In this document: in pieces, positions 13,081-22,696 of the stretch
Layout of the letters: each line of letters starts with the position of its first letter
Numbering within the stretch: position 1 is the first letter of the stretch
Assembly: GCA_964017195.1 (NCBI GenBank)
Contig: OZ024900.1
Coordinates: 34,059,093 to 34,123,092 of the forward strand
Length of the DNA: 64,000 nt
From: Siderastrea radians
Taxonomy: Eukaryota > Cnidaria > Anthozoa > Scleractinia > Rhizangiidae
Direction of reading: 5' to 3'
Program-made: the position numbers and the translations under genes
Notes under the pieces: generated by a model
Databases searched by the model: none
Seen by the model: only the letters and a program-made list of their open reading frames with translations
Told to the model about the DNA's origin: nothing

Positions 13081-13772
13081 ACTTTTGATTAAAGAAGAAA
13101 TTGAAAAACATTTTAGAAGAAATACTAACGCTAGAACATGACATTTTGGCATCATCCTGTCACCAACATCAAATCTGATTTGCATCATTTTGCCTTTCAA
13201 AGATCAAATCTCGGCAGACATTGTATGAAGAGATTTATGTGACCTTTCCGTGAAGATTAAAACAAAACTCTACAACCTATCTTCACGAGTAGGAAACTCA
13301 TCCAAGTCCTGAGAGTGACAGAGAATAAACCATGACTAGTAAACCAGCAATGCGTTGTATATGAATTAAAATATAACTTGTGTGATTCAAGTTTAATATG
13401 TTGGATACACGCACTGACGCCTATTTCAATGCATTAATGAACATAGGTACTCGATCAGCTGTTGGGAAACATCTCAGAGAAAATTACAACCTCGACCGAC
13501 CAAATATGCATGAACAATTTAACATCCTGAAAAAAATACATAGGCAAGTTGGAAAAGGAAAGGAGATCAGCTCTAAACACGCAAGCAGACTCCATCCGTG
13601 TGAAACTGTTTAATTAGCTGACGTTGTTCTTATTAACTGACATTATTCATTTCCTTTTTGACACTTAAACTGCTATATATTCTAAACTCAAAACTTTATA
13701 ATTTGCATTTGATAATGGTGACAGGATGACACCGAAACGTCATGTTCTAGCATCAGTATTTCTTCTAAGATA
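13081..13772. mobile_element. Inverted-repeat element, probably Penelope-derived
   Basis: About 55-bp inverted repeats lie near both ends: 13106-13160 (minus sense) mirrors 13714-13770 ('gtgacaggatgacaccgaaa', then 'cgtcatgttctagc'). The element is flanked by the direct repeat TTTAAAG (13074-13080 and 13773-13779), and the paralogous copy at about 16711 lacks the insertion. Text of the form 'ggatga..gaaacgtca' resembles the hammerhead-like motif in LTRs of Penelope-like elements. A 71-codon frame at 13398-13613 may be a relic of the C-terminal endonuclease region, but I cannot see a GIY-YIG core. Confidence 0.5.
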
Positions 13773-13837
13773 TTTAAAGAGCCTCAGAAATTTTATGTTT
13801 ACGAGTTATCTCAGTTCAGTATCTGAATAAATAAACT

Positions 13838-13960
13838 GATGATGATGATGATGATGATGATGGTAATGGTGATGATGGTGGTGATGATCACGTTGCTGTT
13901 GTTGATGATGATGACGGCGACAATGATGATGATGATGATGATGATGACGATGATGAGTTC
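13838..13960. repeat. (GAT)n microsatellite, interrupted
   Basis: Imperfect GAT/GATGGT run of about 120 bases. In the paralogous copy (about 16745-16770) the tract is short ('acaatgacgacaaaaacgat'), so it expanded after the segmental duplication. Confidence 0.9.
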
Positions 13961-14243
13961 TTTGTTTCCGTTTCATTAGATCTACTCGCTGCACAAAATA
14001 TCAAGTGATCAACCCATTCTGAAGTGATAAAGTTGTTTCAACTTAATCTTCAGAACTTAAATATGTAATTCCTCATTCTCCTATCAAATTAACCTTTAAA
14101 AAACTTTGAATATTCCAGTGCTCAAAAGTTATTCCATCCTGACTGGAATAATGTAAGAAAGTCACTGAACATTGTGTTCTCCTGTTTCTTGGTCCCAGAA
14201 ACCTGGTTTGAACAGACACAATACCCAAAAAATCAAACAATTA

Positions 14244-15253
14244 TTAACTCATTTCTATCCACACACCAACTCACCCGACGAATTCGACGGGAAGTGAAAA
14301 AAAATTCGCAAAAATTCGCGGCTTTACCTTTCGCGCTCAAATTTGAAATAAAGCCTGGGAAAGAAATGATCCAGTTTCCCTCCAAATTTGAGAAAAGACA
14401 CTTGAATGTGGCGTATATGACGGCCTTTTTCGGAAATTCATTCGGAGAAAAGCAAAATGGCTGACTTTAATACGGTTATTAAAGCGTGGCTATTAACGAT
14501 CCGTGAGAGTTCGATAGCTGTTGGATGGAGAAGAAAGTAGCAATGGAAGAATGTCCAGTGATAAAGAAAGTGAATTGGACCGTCAGCTCCAAAATAAGAG
14601 CGAAGAATCGAGGTAAGCGAGCGATACTTTCATAAACGAAGCCTACGCAGTTGGCGAGCACATGTTCTTGAATTGAGATGAAATCCGGGATGAAATACTA
14701 TTTAGATCGGCTTATTACGTTCGAAACCTTGGTTATTTCATCGTCAAGTTCATATTTGGGAGTGCAAAGCTCAATATTTTGCACTGTAAACATTGCAGTA
14801 ACATTATTTAGCGTCGAGAGGCCAAAACACTTCAATTTGCATTCAGTTGCCATGGTGCCTAAGGAATGCAATTTGCGTTCTGTTTGTCATCATTTAAAAA
14901 ATTGCACTTAAATCTCGGTGTGTTCTTTTTCAGTCAGATTTGCAGGATATGTTGCCAAAACATCAAGGAATATTTTTCCTTCAGCTTTTTCTCATAGCCA
15001 CATGTCATATTGAAATAAGTTGATTTTTGTCCAAATTTAATGGGCATTTTAACCTAATTTATGCTAATTTATGTACATTAATTAAAATATTATGGGTTTC
15101 TTTGGGAAAAAAAAATTTTTTTTGGAAAGATTATTTCCTACCCTTTCAAATGAGGTATAGCTTTCTACATAATTGCTAATACTTGTTGAGTGAAAAAAAA
15201 AAGAAAAAAGTGATCAATTTTTACTGTTTTTGGGTTGGATAGAAAGGAGTTAA
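14244..15253. mobile_element. 1-kb non-autonomous element with TTAA target site
   Basis: TTAA lies at 14244-14247 and 15250-15253, with inverted ends CTCATTTCTATCC at the left and GGATAGAAAGGAG at the right. The paralogous segment near 12225 runs straight from 'caaacaa' into 'ggaagcagc' without it. No transposase frame is present. TTAA duplication fits piggyBac- or Kolobok-type elements. Confidence 0.65.
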
Positions 15254-15812
15254 GGAAGCAGCTTTAAAGGGACTCAATTCACCTCAGTCTTCAACAATAC
15301 CAGCTCTCTGGTTTGTTTTCCATCCTATCCTGTACATCAACCTAAAGAAAGGTAAGAATGATGTTGAGAAATGCTGAGTAAGATCTCTGGACACTGTTTT
15401 ACATATAATGAACTGAGCTAGAGATACAGCATGACAGACGTAATAGGAAAGTAAGGAATAAGTCGCAGGCCACCCACATTAGATGTTCCCTCCCTGTTTT
15501 TTATGACTAGAGGAGTGGAGGTGTAGGAGAGGGGCCAGATTCACAAGACATTCCTAAGTTCAAATGAACCTAAACAAGATGCTCATATTATTTTGATGCT
15601 CAGTATTAGTAAGACAACACCAAAGCGAGAAGGAAGAGGTTAATAAGTGACTCTACCTACCTGTGGCATCCGTTAAAATTAGATTAAAATTGTCTTACAT
15701 AACCTCAACCACAATTAATTAAGATATCGGTCGTAACTCAAATGATGCTCAATATTGGAATCTTTTCTATAGAGAACATCGCAATTGTTGTTTCTGGTAT
15801 TTACTGTTTACC

Positions 15813-16391
15813 ATAGAGCAGTTTTCAATTGAGTGTGGTAAAACCAAAACAATTACTCTCAAACAAACACAACAGGCAAACAATACAACAAACCAATCAG
15901 AACTCACAGCAACGTCAAGCACAGGAAAACGCATGCATCACAGAAGTCACGATTTGTTTTGGTTTTACTTAGAATTGGTTGAGAAGTGGTGCAAGCTTTT
16001 TCAACAAATCACTCAAAGCACAGTAAAGAAAAGCCAATTAAAACCAAACATGTATTACTAATTTCCATGTACACATGTGAGCATTTCACATATATATTCA
16101 CTTTCATTCATTCACCACCAATGGGATTTATACGAATTCACAAATGACCAGCTCCCAGTTGGCTTGATAGCTCAGTTGGTTGGAGTGCTGCATCGGTATT
16201 GCAGAAGCCACGAGTTTGAGTCTCGTTCAAGCCTGAATTTTTTCAGGTTTCTTTTATCAGCTGCTTAAGTTGATGTCATTAACTGTAATCGTCATCATTT
16301 CCTATTTCAGTCCACAGTTTGCACAATTTTTATGTAGACATTTCATATAATTATTCACTTTCTTTCCATGCTCAATTGAAAACTGCTCTTC
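15813..16391. mobile_element. MITE with AGAGCAGTTTTCAATTGAG ends, interrupted
   Basis: The left end AGAGCAGTTTTCAATTGAG (about 15815) is mirrored by CTCAATTGAAAACTGCTCT (about 16371-16390). Internal mirrored phrases ('gtaaaaccaaaac', 'ttggttttac') also fit a foldback element. The right half is interrupted by sequence carrying a tRNA-like gene, bracketed by similar phrases 'catttcacatatatattcac' (16083) and 'catttcatataattattcac' (16340). Confidence 0.65.
16161..16233 (+). tRNA. tRNA-Thr(GGT) gene or tRNA-derived repeat
   Basis: The 73 bases fold into a full cloverleaf: acceptor stem GGCTTGA/TCAAGCC (7 bp), D arm GCTC/GAGT, anticodon stem CTGCA/TGCAG enclosing the loop TCGGTAT (anticodon GGT, Thr), and T stem ACGAG/CTCGT with loop TTTGAGT. 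The A box (TAGCTCAGTTGG) is perfect; the B box is GAGTTTGAGTCT. No intron or encoded CCA. A short hairpin, 'tgaattttttca', follows. Because it sits inside a MITE and is bracketed by similar repeats it may be the head of a tRNA-derived SINE-like repeat rather than a working tRNA. Confidence 0.7.
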
Positions 16392-17090
16392 TCCCAAATA
16401 TCACGTAAGTATCAGAATAACCGTTGATGTGGTTCCATGAAGCACTTTGTAAGATCTCACCTTTTCACTGCAGTCTCATGTGAAGCCATTATTCATATCT
16501 CTGTTATACTTTCCCATTTCATTCTGGGCATCTACCTGGCATGGAGGAAGACAAGTATAAAAATTTCGAGAAAAGGAAGATTGAGGGATTAGAGCTAAAA
16601 TTACAGGTTAAGGTAAGGAAGAAACTCGGTTGATGTAAAAAAGTGAAAGTACCCTAAAAACTGCACCTTGTTTCAAATCTAATTATGACCAATTTATTTA
16701 TTTTGGTACAAAGGGCCTCAAAAATTTCACAATATTTAGGAGTTACAACGGCAACAATGACGACAAAAACGATGATGTTGAGTTCTTTCTTTCCGTTTCG
16801 TTAGATCTCCATGCCACATAAAATGTCAACTTGAAGAGACCCAGGCATTCTTAAAAGCAACAAAGTTAATGTTTTAACTGTGTAAGAAGAGAGAAGAAAA
16901 GGAAAAGAAAGATATTGCTAAAGGAGAACTGGAACTTTCCTAATACCTCACTTTTGTATCAAATTAAACTACAACAAAACTTTTAAGGATAGTCCCTCCT
17001 TTTGTTACTGCACACATGTTCTGCGCATCCGGATATTTGGGTTTCTTAAGGAATTTTCCCCCTAATGCAACAATATTTTTGCGCAGTTTA

Positions 17091-17333
17091 TGGCTATGTG
17101 GAAAAAGCAGATCTTAGCAAGGGCTATAGAATCCAAACAGAAAATTGGGGTAAACCACACATTTTTCAGAGATAATTAAGCTTAAATTTGGAAAGAGATT
17201 GCCATACATTCTTTATATTTTAACGTTTTTTAGAATTATGGTTGCTTAATTATCTCTGAAAAATGCTTGTACCCACATTTTTCTTTCTGGATTCCAGTAA
17301 CCCTAAGAGATCTACTTTTCCCCCATAGTCATA
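17091..17333. repeat. Imperfect foldback, about 240 bp
   Basis: 'tttttcagagataattaagc' at about 17163-17182 is mirrored by 'gcttaattatctctgaaaaa' at 17246-17265. Matches continue outward: 'atccaaacagaaa' against 'tttctttctggat', and 'ctatgtggaaaaagcagatct' against the right arm ending near 17333. Confidence 0.7.
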
Positions 17334-17409
17334 ACCTTTTCAAAAATACATCTCTATTAGGAGGCACCCTAATATTCCATTGCTCACAAGTTATTCGATC
17401 CTGACTGGG

Positions 17410-18360
17410 AACACGAAAGCAGGTGACTTCAAACGTTATTTTTGTAAGCCATTAATTTTATACTACAAGACTAAATGATTTAAGTCACTTATGACAACAA
17501 CAAAAACAAAATCAAAAACAAAAACAAAAGGGGGTAAGGTGGTGGAGATGGCACACAGATTTAAAAGAAACAGGGAGACGCAAATGTAGCGACAAATTTT
17601 AACCCCCCCCCCCAAAAAAAAAATAAACAAACCCAACATTTACCATTATACCTTTATCCTTATCTGAAAAATACCTGTACAAAGTAAAAACAGATATTAT
17701 AATTAGCGTTTATTCCATGAATGCACATTGGATATGAGTGGTGATGAATATACATGCCAAATTAAGAGTATAATCACCTCATATCCAACAGGCATGAGTG
17801 AAATAAGTGTTGTATTAAATTCTGATCTTTGGTAATCATTCTTGAACTTTTGTTCTTATATTTTGCACAAAATGTTTGATTCGCGGCAAAAGCTGTTGAA
17901 CTCTCACACTTCATGACGTTCAATTTCCTATCACTGAAGTGAAAACACAGGGTTATTGAAATCCTGTTATAAGCCACTGATTAATTTTTATGTGCGCTCA
18001 TTGGAAGAAACACGTCATGTGGTATCAAGTAACACCTGTCATTCAATTTGATATCTGTCATCTGATTTTATTGACCAGAGAAAGACAAGAAAGGAAATCA
18101 CTTTTTCAGCTTGGTTTTGTTTAGCTACAAAATAATGGGCTGTAACTGTCCCTGGATGCTTTCTCTTTACCACAACAAAGTGTGCGTGTTGTAGAAATTA
18201 ATCAGAGGGTTATAAAATAAATACTGTATGGCAATAAATTTTTGAAGGAGTTTATTTTTGTGGATTGGCAATTTTTTGTGTTTTGCGGGAACTAATTTTT
18301 GCTGAGAATTAAATTTCGTGATTTTCTGGAAGTCATGTTCAAATGGAACTGACAACATTT
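17410..18360. other. Intergenic, low-complexity patches
   Basis: Contains an A/C-rich stretch (about 17495-17535) and a C run joined to an A run (about 17603-17625). The tail (18235-18330) resembles 19380-19520, a T-rich dispersed repeat with 'ctaatttttg' phrases. No gene is seen. Confidence 0.4.
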
Positions 18361-18839
18361 GAAGGGCCTGGTGGAGAAAGGGCGTAAGTGATGATTATAG
18401 GTTGAAAATCTAAATTGGTGCTGTTTACTTTAGCTGAACATTGGCACACAGGCTGGTTTTCATGTGAGGAACATTGTTGTGCATTTATTTCTTGACCTGA
18501 GAGCTTCAATTCGAAGAATAAGCGTATTACTTTTGCTTAAAACTGACACAAAGAAAACAACACGACCACGGATTCTACGATGAATTCCTTTGTTTTGTAG
18601 TTCAGGCAGAGAACAAAAGAAATCATTCACGCTTCACTTGAGTGAGTTCAATTCAACAAACTTTTTATGCAAAAGTAATAGGCTAATTCTTCTAATTTTA
18701 GATCTCAGGTCGAGAAATAAATGCACAACAGTGTTCCTTACATGAAAACCAGCCTGTGTGCCAATGTTCAGCTGAATAGCACCAATTTGGATTTTTAACC
18801 TCAAATCATCACCTATGCCCTTTTTCCACCAGGCCCTTC
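18361..18839. mobile_element. Foldback element with about 175-bp inverted repeats
   Basis: It starts GAAGGGCCTGGTGG and ends CCACCAGGCCCTTC. The left arm (about 18361-18537) is the imperfect inverse of the right arm (about 18664-18839), including 'gaacattggcacacaggctg' mirrored near 18752-18771. The loop is about 125 bp. No coding sequence and no certain target duplication. Confidence 0.85.
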
Positions 18840-18930
18840 ATTTTAAATTTGTTTTTTATTTGAGTACATGCAGTCATCATATCGATAAAAAAACATGGGA
18901 ATGGAAAACAGATTGATCAGTGTCACTCCA

Positions 18931-19104
18931 TACACCTTATTCCAAAATGGTGGAAAATACATTACTCATTGTTAATTGGCCCTTGTTGCCTCGATCCCAT
19001 CTGCAGAATTCAAAGGAATATTTAGCTTAAAACGAGGCAACAAGGGCCAATTAACATGGAGACAAAAGAATAATTTGTTTTCCACCATTTTGGAATAAGG
19101 TGTA
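18931..19104. mobile_element. Tc1/mariner-like MITE (TA target site)
   Basis: TA lies at 18931-18932 and 19103-19104. The ends are CACCTTATTCCAAAATGGTG and its mirror, and the arms continue with 'gttaattggcccttgttgcc', giving a near-complete foldback of 170 bp. TA duplication is typical of the Tc1/mariner group. Confidence 0.8.
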
Positions 19105-19379
19105 TTACAATGGATCGACAATAACTAGGGTACCACTTGATGCATTATCCCCAAACCAGCATTCTTCTTTGTCTTCAGGACAATTGAGTACCTCCAAATG
19201 ACCCTTCAATTCCTGTAAAACTTTTCAATTAGCAGCTACCGCAAATACTTGTCATGTACCACCAACTGCAATTTCATTGTTTTATTTTTGAACGTTTTGT
19301 TTCTAATTTCAACGTTTTGCTTCTGAATGGAAGAGACATTTTAAGTAAACAGGGACCATTTGTTTTAGTTATTTTTGTA

Positions 19380-19525
19380 TATAATTTCTACAATGGAGTA
19401 AATTTTTGTGGAAAAAAAAACTTGAGGTAACTTTGTTTTGTGGAAACTTTTTTTTGCAGATCATGAAAAAAAAACCCCCCACAAAAATCACAAAAATTAG
19501 AACCCGCAAAAATTTAGTGCCACAT
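19380..19525. repeat. T/A-rich dispersed repeat fragment
   Basis: Phrases 'aaatttttgtgg', 'cacaaaaatcacaaaaatt' and 'acccgcaaaaattt' form an imperfect inverted pair and resemble text at 18235-18330. Boundaries are not defined. Confidence 0.4.
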
Positions 19526-19530
19526 GTTAA

Positions 19531-19698
19531 AACCCCTTCCTGGCTCACTGGTGTGTTAGAGGATAATGCCCTTGGCTGAAATATTGTCCTTGAAATTCCA
19601 CGACTGCCCGGCTTTGAAGCAAATTTTTCATTTTTCAGACAATGGTTCAGCCTAAGGCATTATCCTCCGATATACATGTACCAGCCCTGGAAGGGGTT
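19531..19698. mobile_element. Small foldback MITE
   Basis: Ends AACCCCTTCC and GGAAGGGGTT; inner mirrored phrases 'gaggataatgcc' and 'ggcattatcctc'. It is 168 bp long and non-coding. Confidence 0.7.
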
Positions 19699-19800
19699 AT
19701 TTACTAACTAGCCTGTGTGCAGTTAGCCAATGAGAAAGCTAAAATTTCAATAGCCAAGAATAAGATTTAGATAGATTTAGATGTTAGAAATTTAACAATT

Positions 19801-19912
19801 ATCCTGCGAAATCGCGCGGAATATCTCCTGATACTTAGCCGACGAGGCCGTAGGCCGAGTTGGCTAAATCAGGGGATATTCCGCAAGATTGAGCAGGATA
19901 ATTGCTTTATTA
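19801..19912. repeat. Imperfect 110-bp palindrome
   Basis: ATCCTGC, CGGAATATC, CCTGAT and AGCC on the left are answered in mirror order by GGCT, ATCAGG, GATATTCCG and GCAGGAT, with 'gaggccgtaggccga' at the centre. It forms the left part of a larger repeat reaching about 20523. Confidence 0.8.
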
Positions 19913-20523
19913 TTCAACAAATTCCCATCGACTACCATTTTCAGAACGAGAAAAACTACGGCTCTATGATAAAAACGCTGAAAGCTAGCAACACATAAAG
20001 CTTAATAAAAATCAAAACTGAACTTCAAGAAATCGAAGTTTACTGCCGTTCACTTAAAAAGACTTATTTACAAACTCATGTTTGGAAATGACAAGACAAA
20101 GGAAAAAAAATACTGCTACCTTACCGAGAATAAGTCCTCTTCCTGTGAATTAAAATCTTTTCAACTTTCGTCTTTACAACTTTCCGTGAGCAAGTCTGCT
20201 GCTTCGTTCGCAAAAGCATTCTCACTATGAAAATTCCAAGTCAACCTCTGGATATCTTTGTGAGCTGAAGCAAACACTTGTTGACATTTTGATAGCATTT
20301 AATCGTGGAAAGTTTCTTCCAGAGAGTTAAAATTTACCCAGAACACTGCTAAAACTGCCTCGCTTTTCAAAATGGCCGCCAAACAAGCAATGAAAGAAAA
20401 TCTGTAGAGTACTTCCAAATATGGTCATTTACGTATATCGCAGGATCTCTGTCATGTAGGATGACAGATATCGAGGGCTTCCTTACCATATATGGGCATA
20501 GTGACAATTTGTTGAATAATAAT
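19903..20523. mobile_element. Probable MITE, about 620 bp
   Basis: 'ttattattcaacaaatt' near 19908 is mirrored by 'aatttgttgaataataa' near 20506-20522. The internal sequence has no coding frame. The ends and target duplication are uncertain because the palindrome at 19801-19912 overlaps. Confidence 0.5.
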
Positions 20524-20574
20524 TATATATGGTCCTTCGCACCAACTCCTAGGTTGAAAACTACAGTACCCCTC

Positions 20575-20705
20575 CCGTATGTGTTGTAGTTCAATTTTAT
20601 CCTTGGTTCAATTTTTATTTTCCTTTGTTCTTTTTTATGATAATGAATATGAAACAAAAGAAAATAAAAATTGAACCATGGATAAAATTGAACTACAACA
20701 TATAC
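20575..20705. repeat. Inverted repeat, about 50-bp arms
   Basis: 'tgtagttcaattttatcctt' near 20585 is mirrored by 'tggataaaattgaactaca' near 20680-20698; the arms continue through 'caatttttattttc' and 'gaaaataaaaattg'. Confidence 0.8.
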
Positions 20706-20707
20706 TT

Positions 20708-20790
20708 CCCTGCTAGCAGAGGCCCCTTTTCCTTTGTGTTCGCTGAGCTGACGGGCGGGATGAAAAGGGACCTCTGCCATGGGTCGAAAT
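20708..20790. mobile_element. Short GC-rich MITE-like repeat
   Basis: 'ctgctagcaga' followed by 'ggccccttttcc' on the left is answered by 'gggacctctgccatgg' on the right. The inverse copy of the whole block lies at about 24803-24880. The ends resemble those of the hairpin element at 49277-49374. Confidence 0.5.
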
Positions 20791-20829
20791 GAACTGTGTT
20801 GAGCATGCGCCACGGTTACTTAGCGACCC

Positions 20830-22024
20830 AAACGTCACGTGATGCTTTTAGCACATGATCAGCTGACGACGCACCTTTCTCAACTAGCGCGCCAAAAAAC
20901 ACCTGCACAGTTCGTGTAGAGATAGTTGTTGTCTAATCTACGGTATTAATTTCAAGTTATCTGGACAAGGAAGCTTTTTTAACATGATCACAACTCCAGG
21001 AATCAAAGAGAATTTAACCCATTGAAGGCTGCGTGTTTTATGACCGCTTCACTAAATTAGCAGTTGGTAATAAACAACCCATGTGCAGTACGAAAGGACA
21101 ATTTATAGGTTCGAAAAAACAACACTCACTTGATCTAGAATAGTTAAATTTTCTCACTTTTAAATAAAATACACCAGTTGTCAATTAAGAATTATCCAAA
21201 AATACAATCTCAAAGTCAAAATTTTGAAAATTTCCGCAAGAGATTTCGCATGTTGTCTCGCGCGTGAAATCAAACCACAACGGAGCATTTGTGTCTGTTT
21301 AGGTCAGATTACCACTCCTCGAAATTTTTGGAATGAAGGTACACAGAAGAAGAGACAGTAAGCTTTTCTAAATAATACATTTATTAAAACACGCCTTCAC
21401 TTGTTTCTGAATACCAAACGCGTTCAATTCTTTCTTCGAGGGAAGCTACGCGCAAGCGATTTCGCTCGATGTGCAAGTTATTTTGAAGAGCATTTGGTGT
21501 TGCGAACTGTGCACGTTTTTCAAAACTTTTACGAAAACTGTAGTAAGGAATATGAAGAATCCCTCAATTAAAAAGCGATTGCGATACAAGTTTACAATCA
21601 AATGTGTAATTTACTCTACCGTAGACTCGTAGAAGTGCTGGAGCATTTCACAGAAATCGAAAAGTCCGCAGCTCGAAAAATCTTTGGAGGTGGAAGGTTG
21701 TCCTTCGCCGTGACAGATGTTTTCTTCGCTCTAAATTCCATTCCTTAACTTGTCGAGTGTTTAAGAGCTTCTTCTTTCGATTGTTTATCTTTCCGTCGTT
21801 CATGTTAACAAAAACGAGAGAAAGTAGACTTTGTAACTCTTCACGAGTTTTCCTCTCTTTCCAGGAGGGCATGTTACTATGCGGGCTCACTAAATGACAG
21901 CGGAATAACTGTAAAGGAATGCGCGAGATACAGTGGGCTCAAGTCACGGTCAGCAAACAATACAGGGAGCATGCGTTTCGGAAACCGCCGTCCACGACCA
22001 TGGATGGCGGTTGAATCAAAGGAA
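20830..22024. other. Intergenic sequence
   Basis: No supported gene. Short frames at 21648-21890 and 21877-22110 look like chance. Confidence 0.3.
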
Positions 22025-22331
22025 GTTTCGACCCCGGTCAGTACAAAATGCAGACTGCAGACTGCAGACTGCAGACTGCAGACCGGGTACAAAATGCAGA
22101 CTAGGTACAAAATGCAGACTGCAGACTGCAGACTGGGTACAAAATGCAGACTGACATTTGAAACTGTTTTTTTCGTTTTGTTTTAATATTATTTCATTTT
22201 ATAACTTACCGGTTGTCACGCAATCCCTTTTCCGATGTCATATTCCACGAAAACTCACATTACCGGGGTATGATCTTGCTCCATTACTCGAAATATACTT
22301 TTTAAACGAAGTCTCGAAGATCAATTCGTTC

Positions 22332-22544
22332 TTAACCCTTTTGCTCCCAGAGTCAGTTATGGAAACATTAAGGTGATTCTAACTTTTGAGTCTGTGGATG
22401 AAATCCTATGGTGTGACCATTCAAATGAAACCTATTCAGTGGTACTTTCACATGGTACTATTTATATTTTAGTATTTTACAAAATGAAACTTGGGATTCG
22501 TCTTGAATTTTGATTTTAGGCACTCTTGGGAGTGAAAGGGTTAA
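22332..22544. mobile_element. piggyBac-like MITE carrying one 106-bp monomer
   Basis: TTAA at 22332-22335 and 22541-22544. Inverted ends are CCCTTTTGCTCCCAGAGT and ACTCTTGGGAGTGAAAGGG. Inside, about 22371-22457 reads 'ttttgagtctgtggatgaaa' and onward, which is the plus-strand monomer of the minisatellites at 8.0-8.6 kb and 33.0-33.5 kb. Confidence 0.75.
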
Positions 22545-22696
22545 ACATGATTTAAGCCTTCTCAGTCTTCTTACTTCAAGCGCGAGATCGCATAACATAA
22601 AATAACAACACTCGTTGCAACATGATACCGAGAAACCAGCAGACACATGACCTTCCGTGCACGTGGTCGCTTTCTTTGCCTCTTCGCCGGTTCGTC

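Larger units (their letters stand above)
12150..14165 (+). repeat. Diverged tandem segmental duplication, copy 1
   Basis: A series of matching phrases occurs in the same order here and in 14175-17410: 'cctgtttcttggt' (12168/14180), 'agcagctttaaag' (12230/15257), 'gtaaggaataagtc' (12409/15451), 'cttcacaagatatccctaag' (12512; matching text at 15540), the CAC-TCT-free phrase around 13030/16665, 'ttctttgtttccgtt' (13958/16785) and 'ttattc.atcctgac' (14130/17391). Copy 1 alone contains the inverted element at 13081-13772. Confidence 0.7.
14175..17410 (+). repeat. Diverged tandem segmental duplication, copy 2
   Basis: Collinear with 12150-14165 but longer, because it received the TTAA element at 14248-15249 and the MITE at about 15813-16391. 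No exon could be identified in either copy, so what was duplicated is unknown. Confidence 0.65.

Noticed and set aside
22035..22150. CTGCAG-rich repeats considered as a CRISPR-like array
   Set aside because: The genome is eukaryotic, the repeats have no unique spacers, and they are part of the terminal inverted repeats of a transposon.
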